Positions 9,070 through 17,870 of a stretch of DNA of 45,177 bases are shown here, in pieces. Origin of the DNA: an uncultured Phycisphaerales bacterium (GTDB lineage Bacteria; Planctomycetota; Phycisphaerae; Tepidisphaerales; Tepidisphaeraceae); NCBI GenBank assembly GCA_903871935.1, contig CAIQIQ010000013.1:1-45177 (forward strand), written 5' to 3'. The position numbers and the translations under genes are program-made. Position 1 is the stretch's first letter. The number at the start of each line of letters is the position of its first letter. The notes beneath the pieces are model-generated. The model was not told the origin of the DNA and searched no databases. It saw nothing but the letters and a program-made list of their open reading frames with translations.

Positions 9070-9893
9070 TGCTTCCTCCTATACATCCGTTCCACAGCGC
9101 CTTGCACGCCATTCTCCTTAGCCAGCGCCACGGCGCGATTCACCATCCCCTGCTCATAGCTCTCTTCCACCTGGCTGGGATAGTTCTTCATCACCAGAGC
9201 AACCTTGGTCTTGAGATCAATCGCATAATCCAGAACTTCCAACTCCTGCGACTTTAGAAACGCGTTCACCGTCTCCCAGTTCTGCTCGTCAGCAAGCCCG
9301 GTATACGGCTGCTCCTCGCCGAAATAGATCACCGCCTTGCACCTGTTCCCCAACTCGCCGGCCGCGTCCACAATCGCCTCGCGCTGAATCACATGGTCCA
9401 CATGCTCCTTCATTCCCATCAGGCAAAGGATCGCCGTGTCCTCCTGCAGCAGCCGCCGCCGGGCATCCTCCTTCAGTCTCGCGAAGATCTCCTTTTCCTC
9501 AGGCTCAAACGATTCCCGATTCCCCCACGGGAATTCAAACGCCTCGCCCGGCTTCCACCCCTTCTGCCGCGTCGTGCACTCGCGCTCACCCAGCAGCTCA
9601 TAGGCGTATTGCCCCCGGCCGATCATCTCATCCAGGCAGTTCAAATCCTCTAGCAGCCTGATGCCAGTGGCAAACTGAATGCGCTTCAGCGAGCTGTCCC
9701 GATTGCCCTGCGTATCGCGCGCCTGATACACCGTCCGCGTAAAGCCGTTGACGATCGTGATCTTCTTCTTCGCGAGCAAACCGCTCTTCTTCATCGCCAA
9801 CAGATAGCCGCCATACGTCAGCGGCACATCATCAAAATGCGGCGAGAGAATGACGATGCTCGTCTCCCGGATAACCCGTGCAATCTCAACCAT
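9066..9893 (-). CDS. PIG-L/LmbE family N-acetylglucosamine-type deacetylase (275 aa)
   Basis: The N-terminal SPHFDDVPLTYGG (H19, D21, D22) is the PIG-L zinc/catalytic motif in the PHxDD form. EHVDH at 163-167 supplies the second metal-binding histidines. Members hydrolyse N-acetyl groups from GlcNAc-containing molecules (MshB, BshB, archaeal diacetylchitobiose deacetylase). There is no signal peptide, so it acts inside the cell. The usual fourth-position Glu of HPDDE is Val here, as in other divergent branches. GAGGA precedes the ATG. It is nine bases downstream of a PfkB kinase and close to a NagB-like deaminase, which suggests a deacetylase-kinase-deaminase path for an amino sugar. Confidence 0.85.
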   Translation of the reverse strand: MVEIARVIRETSIVILSPHFDDVPLTYGGYLLAMKKSGLLAKKKITIVNGFTRTVYQARDTQGNRDSSLKRIQFATGIRLLEDLNCLDEMIGRGQYAYELLGERECTTRQKGWKPGEAFEFPWGNRESFEPEEKEIFARLKEDARRRLLQEDTAILCLMGMKEHVDHVIQREAIVDAAGELGNRCKAVIYFGEEQPYTGLADEQNWETVNAFLKSQELEVLDYAIDLKTKVALVMKNYPSQVEESYEQGMVNRAVALAKENGVQGAVERMYRRKQ

Positions 9894-9902
9894 ATCGCTT
9901 CC

Positions 9903-10928
9903 TCACTTTCCCAGCAGATCCGCCCCCATCTTCCTCGCAAACGCCCGCAGCGTGTCAGCACTGATCTCAAAGTTGATCGTGTCGGCCGACAACACCGACA
10001 TCGCCGACAGCGCTCTGCCAAAGCCCAGAGCCGATGGCCCGCTAGCGGCCACGAACCTCTGGCCCAGAATCGTCCCCAGCATCAGCCCGGCCATACACGC
10101 ATCGCCGGCCCCTGCAGTATTGGCCACCTTCACCTTCAACCCCGGCAGGAGCTGTGTAATCCCCTGGTGATATCCGTATAGCCCCTGAGCGCCACTGGTC
10201 ATGCACAGCCTGATCTCCGGATTCATCGCCACGGCCGCCCCAGTCACCTTCTTCACAATCCGCTGCGACTCTCGGCTCGCCCGAACGCCAGCCAATGCCG
10301 CCGCCTCATCCGTATTGATCGACAGCAGATCCACGTTCCTCAGCAGGCACTCTTTGCGGACCATCCCCATCTCTTCCGAGGTGAACGAAGCCGCCGTGAA
10401 GCATCCGCTGCGCCTTCCTACCTCCAGTAGCCGTGCCCGCACACTCATCGGCACCTCCGGCGCCGCCAGCACCATCGCCCGCTCCCCGGTTCCCTTCAGC
10501 ATCCTCTCCACCTGCGTCAAGTGTCCTGGCTTGAGCAAGCTCCCAGCGCTTTTGTTTTCGGTAATGTTCCCACCCGAGCTGTCCGGGTACTGGAAGCACA
10601 CCGAGTGCAATGTCGGCGCGCCTGCCATCCGCAGTACCTGCCCGACATCCATCCCCTCATCGCGCATCAGCTCCAGCAGCGAATCGCCCGCCGCATCCCG
10701 CCCCACCGCGCCAAATGGCACAACCCGGACCCTCTGTCTCAACCCTCGCAGGATCCGGCTGACATAGTGCAGGATGATGTGTTGCTTACAGAAATCCTTC
10801 TGCGGCAGCAAACGTCCCGCCCGGCTCTCGTTTCGCCCCAAGTCATGCATCCCTTCCAGGCGATACACAACTCCGGTCCCGATCCCGCCGGTTCCCACGA
10901 CCAGGCTATAGCGGCACTTCTCCTTCAT
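9903..10928 (-). CDS. PfkB/ribokinase family carbohydrate kinase (341 aa)
   Basis: The C-terminal signature VANTAGAGDACMAGLMLG contains the GAGD anion hole and catalytic Asp of PfkB kinases. DLLSINTDEAAAL and the earlier VPFGAVGRDAAGDSLLELM fit the substrate half. The N-terminal sugar-binding region is divergent: instead of the usual GGxxxN it has GGIGTGVVYRLEG followed by a longer insertion. Sugar or nucleoside phosphorylation with ATP is expected; the substrate cannot be deduced. The ATG directly follows the stop of the NagB-like gene (zero spacing) with GAGGA just upstream, so the two are co-translated. The context suggests it phosphorylates a deacetylated amino sugar. Confidence 0.85.
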   Translation of the reverse strand: MKEKCRYSLVVGTGGIGTGVVYRLEGMHDLGRNESRAGRLLPQKDFCKQHIILHYVSRILRGLRQRVRVVPFGAVGRDAAGDSLLELMRDEGMDVGQVLRMAGAPTLHSVCFQYPDSSGGNITENKSAGSLLKPGHLTQVERMLKGTGERAMVLAAPEVPMSVRARLLEVGRRSGCFTAASFTSEEMGMVRKECLLRNVDLLSINTDEAAALAGVRASRESQRIVKKVTGAAVAMNPEIRLCMTSGAQGLYGYHQGITQLLPGLKVKVANTAGAGDACMAGLMLGTILGQRFVAASGPSALGFGRALSAMSVLSADTINFEISADTLRAFARKMGADLLGK

Positions 10929-11846
10929 TCATTCCTCAAAGTAGCCCGAAGCGCCCGTAAAGTCCCACTCCGGATGATCTTCCAGCGGATGATGGGCAGT
11001 GCTCGCCGTCGCGGTAATCAGTGCATCGGGATGCGCCGCCAGCAACGTCATCGGATACTCCGTCGTCGGATGCGGGGCAAACAGCGCCACCCGCAGAGCT
11101 GTCTGTTTCCAGGCCCCCGTGTCACTGAATATCCGCACTTTCTTCGCCGACATGCACTGCCGTATCCCCACCGTAACCGACATCGGCGGCACAAGCTGAT
11201 ACGCCGACCCAAAGCTCCGATTCCCCAATGCCATGATCGTGTCGAGGTTGTTATCCTGAACCCGCACCGTCGAGTTTCGCAGATCATCCAGCGTTATCCG
11301 GCTGAACGGGTGCCGGCGTGTCTGGTTGTACGCCACATGCCCATCCTGGCCCCACCCGCCCAGGCAGTAGTCGATCGGGGCGGCATCGATCGCCTTCTCA
11401 ATCTCCCTGACTCTGAGCGGAGTAACCCAGTTGCGCTGCGATACCGGAACCGCCAGTTCGCTACGTATCCCCCCATAAAAATACTTTTCCATGAAGCCGC
11501 GAAAGTTGTACGGATGATCCTTGGGAAGAAGCCGCCCCTGCCAGTCCAGGCATTCATCCATGTGGAACACCACCAGGCTCTTCAGGCTCACACTCTCGCG
11601 GTTCACCAAGTCAGTAAACGGCTGATACCACGCCGCCGGGCCACACGGGATAATCGCGCGCGTCTGCTCGCCGCGCTTGCTGTTCGCCTGAATCTCCTCA
11701 ACCAGTTCCTTTGCCATGAGCTGGCCCATGGCCGCCGAATCCGCCACCATACGAAACGGAATGCGCCGATCAGGATGCTTTTCCAACTGCCCCGATGGTA
11801 TCCGGCACCACTTCACCAACTCCTGCGGCGTAATCTGATACTCCAC
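10929..11846 (-). CDS. NagB-like glucosamine-6-phosphate deaminase/isomerase family protein (305 aa)
   Basis: I choose the GTG at 11846 because AAGGAG followed by AGAGCA stands directly before it. An upstream TTG at 11870 would place that Shine-Dalgarno inside the gene. FHMDECLDW matches the NagB NMDEY motif with the proton-shuttling Asp (D97). GQDGHVAYNQ matches DGHIAFNEP: D168 and H170 are kept, but the residue equivalent to E. coli Glu148 is Gln (Q175). NagB turns GlcN-6-P into fructose-6-P and ammonia. The substitution suggests altered rate, pH dependence or substrate. It lies directly before the PfkB kinase and PIG-L deacetylase genes. Confidence 0.8.
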   Translation of the reverse strand: MEYQITPQELVKWCRIPSGQLEKHPDRRIPFRMVADSAAMGQLMAKELVEEIQANSKRGEQTRAIIPCGPAAWYQPFTDLVNRESVSLKSLVVFHMDECLDWQGRLLPKDHPYNFRGFMEKYFYGGIRSELAVPVSQRNWVTPLRVREIEKAIDAAPIDYCLGGWGQDGHVAYNQTRRHPFSRITLDDLRNSTVRVQDNNLDTIMALGNRSFGSAYQLVPPMSVTVGIRQCMSAKKVRIFSDTGAWKQTALRVALFAPHPTTEYPMTLLAAHPDALITATASTAHHPLEDHPEWDFTGASGYFEE

Positions 11847-11905
11847 TGCTCTCTCCTTGAAGGTCGACAAAGTTTAACGGGCCGCGTCTGGACAGTACAC
11901 TGCAT

Positions 11906-12979
11906 CTAAGCCCGCGCCGCCAGCACCGTGCGCCACAACTGGGCGACCCCCTTGTCGGTCACATCCAGCTTGTTCTCCAGGCCCGCGTGATCAACTCCCT
12001 CCGGCGTCACCAGCCGCGCAAACACAAAATCGTTGCGAATATCGATCAGGCAGAAGTTGCCGCATGCGCCCAGGAACGCATAACACCCGTAATCAACACC
12101 CTCCCAGATTCCATTCACATTCGTAAACAGCATCCACCCCCAGTTGCGCCGGCGGTAATCCGCCTGACGCGAATCATTCTCCGCCCACTCGATGATCGGG
12201 TCATGCATCCGCGCCTGCATGATGAAGCTCTCGCTCAAGAGCCGCTTGCCCTCCCACACGCCCTTCTGTAGCCAGAGCTGCCCAAACCGGCACAAGTCCC
12301 TCGCGCTGGTGTACACGCTGCGCCAGGTCGTGCAGTGCCCCCCGCGCATCATCCACATCGTTTCCGTGGCTCCGATCGGCGTTAAGATCTTCTGCTGCAC
12401 AAAATCCAGCGCCTGATTTCCCGTCACCCGCTCGATAATCACCCCCAGCGCCTGCGCTGTCGCCTGCTCGTAGCAATACACCGTGCCCGGCTTGTGCTCC
12501 AGCGGCCACCTCAACGTCGCCGCCGTCGGATCCTCTTCCGCACCAAATGCCGCATAGTCCAGGTGCAGCCCCGAGGTCATCGTCAGCAGATGCCGAACCG
12601 TGATCTCCCGCCGGCCGTCTTTTCCCCATTCTGGGATCAGCTCGCAAGCTCTTTGGTCGATCCCCAGCTTCCCCTGGTCCACCAGCACGCCGATCCCCGC
12701 CGCCGCATAGGCCTTGCCCGCCGAGTACGTGTCAAACCGCGTCGTCGGTGTATGCCCGCGCCAATAGCGCTCCCAGACCAGCTTCCCACCCACCACCAGG
12801 GCGGCCGCGCCGGTCTTGTCTCCCCCCAGCAGTTCCGCCAATTCGCCGTCCAGCGCCGCCCCTCGGAATCCCGCTTCCTCCGGCGTTGCTGTCGCCCACG
12901 GCTTCGATGGGCTTGGCTTGTATGATGTCTTCTTCACCTTCCGTACCGTCTTCTGATCGCTCGTTGCCGCATCACTCAT
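11906..12979 (-). CDS. beta-lactamase-related serine hydrolase (357 aa)
   Basis: This is a class C beta-lactamase/DD-peptidase fold protein. The nucleophile motif SxxK is TYSAGKAY (S86, K89). RHLLTMTSGL (around 130-139) and PGTVYCYEQATAQ (with Y170) are family landmarks. The second motif usually reads YSN; here it is Y-E-Q. No clear signal peptide is present: the N-terminus is polar and lysine-rich, which is unusual for this mostly exported family, so it may be a cytoplasmic esterase-like enzyme. AAAGGAA precedes the ATG. It is divergent from the DUF4832 gene with about 137 bases between starts, which must hold both promoters. The role in the cluster could be ester removal from a sugar; unproven. 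Confidence 0.85.
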   Translation of the reverse strand: MSDAATSDQKTVRKVKKTSYKPSPSKPWATATPEEAGFRGAALDGELAELLGGDKTGAAALVVGGKLVWERYWRGHTPTTRFDTYSAGKAYAAAGIGVLVDQGKLGIDQRACELIPEWGKDGRREITVRHLLTMTSGLHLDYAAFGAEEDPTAATLRWPLEHKPGTVYCYEQATAQALGVIIERVTGNQALDFVQQKILTPIGATETMWMMRGGHCTTWRSVYTSARDLCRFGQLWLQKGVWEGKRLLSESFIMQARMHDPIIEWAENDSRQADYRRRNWGWMLFTNVNGIWEGVDYGCYAFLGACGNFCLIDIRNDFVFARLVTPEGVDHAGLENKLDVTDKGVAQLWRTVLAARA

Positions 12980-13116
12980 GGTTTTGATTTCCTTTGTCGC
13001 TACAGGATAAACCTGTCCTCACCATTCTGCTACCATCCCAACCACTCGCGATCCCCTCATCCCCCTTCTGGCCCTTCGCCTCGCCTCACAGTAACTTCCC
13101 CGCCAAGGAGCAACCC

Positions 13117-14559
13117 ATGCCCACAACCTGGCGCGATGCATATGGCAAAGATGAAGTCCTTCAGCGGATTCGTCCCGAGCACACCACCGATTTCCTCAAC
13201 AACCCCCACAAAGGCACCGCCACCTTCCAGCGCTTCAACGGTGATCCGCTCAATGAAGTCCTCCGCTGGGACCTCGTGGGCAAAGATCAGCCCTGGGTCG
13301 CCCCGCCCGACGCCGATAAGATGGAATCCGAAGGCGTCCAGGACTGGGACATGCCCCATCACGCCGACCTGCACAACGACCGCTATCCGCCCACGCGCAT
13401 TGCCTACTGCCGCTGGGCCTGGTGCCTGCTGGAACCGCAGCAGGGCAAACTCCGCTTCGACATCATCGACCGCGCCCTCGACCGCGCTGCCCAGCGCGGC
13501 CAGACCCTCGCCCTGCGCACGCAGCCCCAGGTCGCCCATTACGAATGTCCCAGGTGGTATTGGGATCTTGGCGCCAAGCACGACCCGGCCGCCTCCAATC
13601 CCCTCTGGCGCGTCGCCGACCACAACGACCCGCTCTACCTGGAACATTGGGGCAACCATATCCGCGCTTTGGGCGACCACTACGATGGCCACCCAAACCT
13701 CGAAAGCTTTGATGTCGCCTATGGCGGCGGCTGCGGCGAGACCGGCGGCAACGCCGATTGCCTCACCGCCCGGCGTCTCGTGCAGATCTATATCGACAGT
13801 TTCCCCACCACCCAGCTCCTCACCATGCTCGGCACCGAAGGTTGCTCCTATGCTGCCCGCCAGCCCGACCTCAAAGCCGGCTGGCGCGCCGACTGCTTTG
13901 GAGATGTTCACACCGACGGCGGCTCGGCCGTCCCCAATGGCCTGAACTGGAACCACATGAACGACATGTACCCCACCGCCCTGGCCGAATGCGGCGTCAC
14001 CGACGCCTGGAGAACCGCCCCCACCGTCTTTGAAAGCTGCTGGACCGTCGACTACTGGCACAAGCACGGCTGGGACATCGACTGGATCATCGAGCAGGGC
14101 CTCAAATACCACATCTCCTCATTCATGCCCAAGAGCGCTTACATGCCGGATGAGTGGATGGACAAGATCATGTCCTTCAGCCAGCGCATGGGCTACTGGC
14201 TGCACCTGCAGCAGATGATCCTCCCCCTCCAGGCCCGCGCTGGCGATCTGTGCACCATGACCGCCGTCATCGACAACAAAGGCGTCGCCCCCATCTACCG
14301 CCCCTACGCATTTGCCCTGCACTTCTCACAAGGCAAAACGCACAAGGTGGTCCGCATGCGCGAAGACATCCGGCACTGGATGCCCGGCCTCTCCTACATT
14401 AGCGAAGCCTACCGCTTCCCCGCCGGCCTCTCTCCCGGCGAAGCCAAGGTCTCCTGCGCCATCGTCGATAACGCCGACAAGCCCATCGTCCGCCTGGCCA
14501 TCAAGGCCCGCGACACCGACGGCTGGCACCCGCTGACCAGCATGGATGTCCTAAGCTAG
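13117..14559 (+). CDS. DUF4832-type putative GH-A clan glycosidase (480 aa)
   Basis: The start is the ATG at 13117, six bases after AAGGAG. An in-frame ATG at 12994 would add 41 residues of unlikely composition. The N-terminal two thirds resemble a GH-A TIM barrel. RIAYCRWAWCLLEPQQG fits the early barrel, YGGGCGETGGN offers a candidate acid/base Glu, and PTVFESCW a candidate nucleophile Glu. The last 110 residues, with ITRPY-like spacing around NKGVAPIYRPYAFALHF, resemble the beta-sandwich DUF4832. No signal peptide is visible. It is the only plus-strand gene in the first 19 kb. It ends nine bases inside the convergent dehydrogenase gene. The glycosidase role is inferred from fold and context. 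Confidence 0.75.
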   Translation: MPTTWRDAYGKDEVLQRIRPEHTTDFLNNPHKGTATFQRFNGDPLNEVLRWDLVGKDQPWVAPPDADKMESEGVQDWDMPHHADLHNDRYPPTRIAYCRWAWCLLEPQQGKLRFDIIDRALDRAAQRGQTLALRTQPQVAHYECPRWYWDLGAKHDPAASNPLWRVADHNDPLYLEHWGNHIRALGDHYDGHPNLESFDVAYGGGCGETGGNADCLTARRLVQIYIDSFPTTQLLTMLGTEGCSYAARQPDLKAGWRADCFGDVHTDGGSAVPNGLNWNHMNDMYPTALAECGVTDAWRTAPTVFESCWTVDYWHKHGWDIDWIIEQGLKYHISSFMPKSAYMPDEWMDKIMSFSQRMGYWLHLQQMILPLQARAGDLCTMTAVIDNKGVAPIYRPYAFALHFSQGKTHKVVRMREDIRHWMPGLSYISEAYRFPAGLSPGEAKVSCAIVDNADKPIVRLAIKARDTDGWHPLTSMDVLS

Positions 14560-15606
14560 ATCAACCGACTTACCCGTCGCCGCCGACTGGTAAATGGCAT
14601 CGGTAATCCGCTGGATCAGCATCGCCTGCTTCAGCGATGTCTTGGGAGGATGCCCCTGCGCAATTGCCGAGGCGAAATCGTGCAGCGGCCCGCTGCTGGT
14701 CGGCTCGTGGGGATCTTCACCATCCCAGAACGCCCGCGTCAGCATCCCAAACTCGCTGTCCGTGTGGTCGTGATACACGGTCTTCTTGCCGCCGACCATC
14801 ACCGTGCGAATCGTTCCCGTCTCGCCGATGAACTGGTGCACATGCTCGGGGGCACTCGATGTAAACTCGCCGCGCTCAAACGATATCGTCACCCCGCCCG
14901 CACAGCGGATCAGCGTGATGAAGTGCGTCTCCGCCTCCGATCCCGGCGTTGCCCGCGTTGACAGGTGCGGCGCCAATCCCCATGTCTGGGCAAAGATCGA
15001 CTGCGGAACCAGGTTCCAGCCGGTGGTGCCCAGGATGAAATCCAGGTCATAGCAGCCCCAGTTCACCAGGTATCCGCCTCCGTTTTGCGCCCGCTTCAGC
15101 CGCCAATCCGGCAGCGCCCAAGTTGGCCGCGGCCCGGCCCCAAACACCCCACGAGCCCGGATAATCCTCAGGTTCCCCAACTGCTTCGCCGCCAGAAATT
15201 GCGCAATCGCCGCATTCGATGGCAGGAAGCGGAATCGCGATGAACAGCACGCCGCCACCTTGTCCTTCTGTGCGGTGATGATCCCCTCCAGATCCTTCAC
15301 ATTCATCGCCACCGGCTTCTCGATCAGCACGTGTTTGCCCTTCGCGAACGAAGCCAACGCCAGTGGACTTCGCTGATACGTCGGCATCGCCAGCACGACC
15401 GCATCAATGTCGCGATCCTCCAGCAACTCCGCTCCGGTGGCATACGTGCGCACGCCCGGCGCCATCTTTTTCGCCTCTTCCAACTTCGCCGGAACCAGGT
15501 CCGCCACCGCCACCAGCTCCCCATGCGGGCACTTCACCCCCGCCGCCACATGCCTTTTGCCGATCACTCCGCACCCAATCACGCCGATCTTGACTGTTTT
15601 GCTCAT
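14551..15606 (-). CDS. Gfo/Idh/MocA family NAD(P)-dependent oxidoreductase (351 aa)
   Basis: The N-terminus VKIGVIGCGVIGKRHVAAG is the Rossmann dinucleotide-binding loop. HVLIEKPVAMN is the EKP motif with the conserved Lys. The C-terminal domain is the usual alpha/beta GFO_IDH_MocA_C type, with GGYLVNWGCYDLDFILG. The family oxidises or reduces sugars, inositols and sugar derivatives. It is cytoplasmic, since there is no Tat leader of the kind seen on many planctomycete paralogues. Its last nine bases overlap the end of the convergent DUF4832 gene. It follows the GH4 gene by 94 bases on the same strand. A role in redox conversion of the released sugar is likely. Confidence 0.92.
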   Translation of the reverse strand: MSKTVKIGVIGCGVIGKRHVAAGVKCPHGELVAVADLVPAKLEEAKKMAPGVRTYATGAELLEDRDIDAVVLAMPTYQRSPLALASFAKGKHVLIEKPVAMNVKDLEGIITAQKDKVAACCSSRFRFLPSNAAIAQFLAAKQLGNLRIIRARGVFGAGPRPTWALPDWRLKRAQNGGGYLVNWGCYDLDFILGTTGWNLVPQSIFAQTWGLAPHLSTRATPGSEAETHFITLIRCAGGVTISFERGEFTSSAPEHVHQFIGETGTIRTVMVGGKKTVYHDHTDSEFGMLTRAFWDGEDPHEPTSSGPLHDFASAIAQGHPPKTSLKQAMLIQRITDAIYQSAATGKSVDLA

Positions 15607-15700
15607 AGGTCCTGCTCTTGCTCTAAGAATACAACTACGCAGTTCGATTTACCTTCCGGGAATATACATTGAATAGACCCACGGACAAACGCGGCTGGCC

Positions 15701-17050
15701 CTACCTCCGCGGAGTCCACCAGTACGGGTCATGCACCGCATCCAGGTCCGCCTCCTCCTGCGCCATAAAGTCGCGCGCCAAGTCCTCGGCATCGTTTAGC
15801 GACATGACCAGCGGGTCGGCCGCCACTGCTCTTACGACCGTCCTGAAATTCCCCGTGCGCGAAGCTTCCAGCGCCAGTTCCTGCGACTCAATCGACGGCT
15901 GGATAAGCCCCGCCAACCCGGCCGGCAGCGGCCCCACGCTCTTCACTTCCACCCCGCTCTTCCCGATCGTCCCCAGCGTCTCCACCAGGATATCGCCCGG
16001 CAGATTCGGAATGATCCCCTTATTCAGCACATTCACGGGGAACTCGGCCCTGGTATCGCCCTCGATCGAATCAATGATCGCCGCGACCATGTCCGAACTA
16101 TGGTCGGTCATCGCCTGCTGCACGGTGATCTTCCCGTCATTGCAGTCCTTGATCGACTTCCACACCTGCCGATACCAGCGAATGCGGTCATTCAGGCTCC
16201 ACTTGTTGCAGAAATGGTCCCGCCCCGGCCGGCTCCCCCGCCCCTGGTAATACCGCATGTACTCGATCGCATGATAAAACTGCGTCGGCCAGACATCGTA
16301 CACCCGGAAAAAGTCCCATTCGCCCTGCAGTTCGCCGCCCGCTCCCCCTTCCTTCGCCAGCCGGGCCAGCCCCGCGCCAAGCGCCTCGTGTAACGACTTG
16401 CCGCCCTGCTCTAATCCCCACATGAACGTAAAGTGGTTGATTCCCCCAAACGTAAACTTAAAGTCCCTGGCCAGTTCCGCCCACGTCTTCGGATTCGTCT
16501 GCCCCAGTATCCGCGCAATCTGCTTCGGGTTCTCCTCATACATCCCATCGCAGAACGCATACGCCCGCACCTTGGTAAACCGCTGCAGCGCCAAACCCAC
16601 CACATTGGTCGGGTTCACGTAGTTGATCACGATCGCATTCGGACACAGCCGCTCGATATCCGCCGCCACCTTCAGCACCGGCGGCACCGAACGCAATATG
16701 CGGAACACCGCGCTGGGCCCTGCGGTCTCGCCCGAGATCAGGTGAATGCCATACGTCTTGGCCAGATTGGTCCCCGTCTCCCGATAGTGGTAATTGCGAA
16801 TCGCAAAAGACAGCACCACATAGTCCGCCCCGGGCAGCGCCTCTAACCGGTCCGTAGTCCAACTGACCTTGATCTGAGCCTTGTGAGCCTCGGCGATCTT
16901 CTGGCAGAACAGCCCCATCTGCTCGCATTTAAGAGGATCAATATCCACCAGCACAATCTCGCACGACCGCAACCGCGGCGACTGTGCTGCCCCCGTGACC
17001 ATGCGACGAGTGAAGAAAATACTCCCAGCGCCAATCACCACGATCTTCAT
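15701..17050 (-). CDS. glycoside hydrolase family 4 (alpha-glucosidase/alpha-galactosidase type, 449 aa)
   Basis: It has the GH4 layout: an N-terminal NAD-binding fold (KIVVIGAGSIFFTRRM), ISGETAGPSAVFRILRSVP (residues 105-123), INYVNPTNVVGLAL, then YAFCDGM with the metal-ligand Cys (C167) and FGGINHFTF with the metal-ligand His (H206). GH4 enzymes need NAD+ and Mn2+ and cleave glycosides by a redox-elimination route, often on intracellular mono- or disaccharides. The usual GLCH is replaced by AFCDGM, so the exact subfamily is unclear. AAGGAGAA precedes the ATG. It lies 21 bases after the slipin gene on the same strand, so it could be read through from that operon. Confidence 0.9.
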   Translation of the reverse strand: MKIVVIGAGSIFFTRRMVTGAAQSPRLRSCEIVLVDIDPLKCEQMGLFCQKIAEAHKAQIKVSWTTDRLEALPGADYVVLSFAIRNYHYRETGTNLAKTYGIHLISGETAGPSAVFRILRSVPPVLKVAADIERLCPNAIVINYVNPTNVVGLALQRFTKVRAYAFCDGMYEENPKQIARILGQTNPKTWAELARDFKFTFGGINHFTFMWGLEQGGKSLHEALGAGLARLAKEGGAGGELQGEWDFFRVYDVWPTQFYHAIEYMRYYQGRGSRPGRDHFCNKWSLNDRIRWYRQVWKSIKDCNDGKITVQQAMTDHSSDMVAAIIDSIEGDTRAEFPVNVLNKGIIPNLPGDILVETLGTIGKSGVEVKSVGPLPAGLAGLIQPSIESQELALEASRTGNFRTVVRAVAADPLVMSLNDAEDLARDFMAQEEADLDAVHDPYWWTPRR

Positions 17051-17071
17051 ACGATTCTCCTTACATCGCCC

Positions 17072-17857
17072 TCAGTTCTTCGCCTGGCCTTTTATGAACG
17101 GGCTGAAGAGGTCAATCGGGACGGGGAGGAACGTCGTGGTGTTGTGTTCACTGGAGATCTCGCGCATCGTTTGCAGAAAGCGCAGTTGCAGGGCTATGGG
17201 TTCCTTGCTGATCATGGCGGCCGCCTGCACCATTTTCTCGGCGGCCTGGAATTCGCCCTCGGCGTTGACGATTTTCGCTCGGCGCTCGCGCTCGGCCTCG
17301 GCCTGCTTGGCCATCGCCCGTTTCATGCTGTCGGGAAGCGCGACATCCTTGACCTCCACCGCGGTGACCTTGACGCCCCAAGGCTCGGTCTGGCGATCGA
17401 TGATCTCCTGCAGCTTTAGGTTGATGACCTCGCGCTGCGAAAGCAGGTCGTCAAGCGGAGCCTGACCAAGGACGCTGCGGAGCGTTGTCTGCGCGATCAG
17501 CGAAGTGGCTTTCAGGTAGTTCTCCACTTTTACCACGGCGATGTTCGGATCCACGACACGGAAATAAAGCACGGCATCAACGGTGGCAGGGACGTTGTCG
17601 CGCGTCATGATCTCCTGCTTGGGCACGTCGATGGTGATGACGCGCAGATCCATCTTGACCATGCGGTCGACGACGGGGATGAGGAATATGACCCCCGGGC
17701 CTTTAGCGCCCAGAAGTTTGCCCAGGCGGAAGATGACGCCGCGTTCGTACTCGCGCAAGATGCGCAGAGCCTGCGGCACGATGATCGCGATCAGGAAGAG
17801 AATCGGGATGATCCAGGCGGCAAGGCTGGACAGACTGTGTTGAAGGTCATCGGACAT
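17072..17857 (-). CDS. slipin / stomatin-like SPFH (Band 7) protein (261 aa)
   Basis: One membrane segment (about residues 12-30) is followed by [20 protein letters not shown], the standard opening of the SPFH domain. Then come [32 protein letters not shown] and [19 protein letters not shown]. The end is a charged coiled-coil ([20 protein letters not shown]) typical of slipins, which form membrane microdomain oligomers and are cleaved near the C-terminus by the partner NfeD protease. CGGAGAA precedes the ATG. The NfeD gene lies 13 bases upstream, the classic slipin/NfeD pair. Confidence 0.95.
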   Translation of the reverse strand: MSDDLQHSLSSLAAWIIPILFLIAIIVPQALRILREYERGVIFRLGKLLGAKGPGVIFLIPVVDRMVKMDLRVITIDVPKQEIMTRDNVPATVDAVLYFRVVDPNIAVVKVENYLKATSLIAQTTLRSVLGQAPLDDLLSQREVINLKLQEIIDRQTEPWGVKVTAVEVKDVALPDSMKRAMAKQAEAERERRAKIVNAEGEFQAAEKMVQAAAMISKEPIALQLRFLQTMREISSEHNTTTFLPVPIDLFSPFIKGQAKN

Positions 17858-17870
17858 GGGTTTTCTCCGG

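Noticed and set aside
10521..11909. Plus-strand open frame of 462 codons opposite PfkB and NagB-like genes
   Set aside because: It is antisense to two genes with clear motifs, and its composition is again His/Pro/Arg-rich.
13057..14112. Minus-strand frame of 351 codons opposite the DUF4832 gene
   Set aside because: The plus-strand gene has a Shine-Dalgarno and recognisable domains; the antisense is Gly/Ala/Val-rich shadow.
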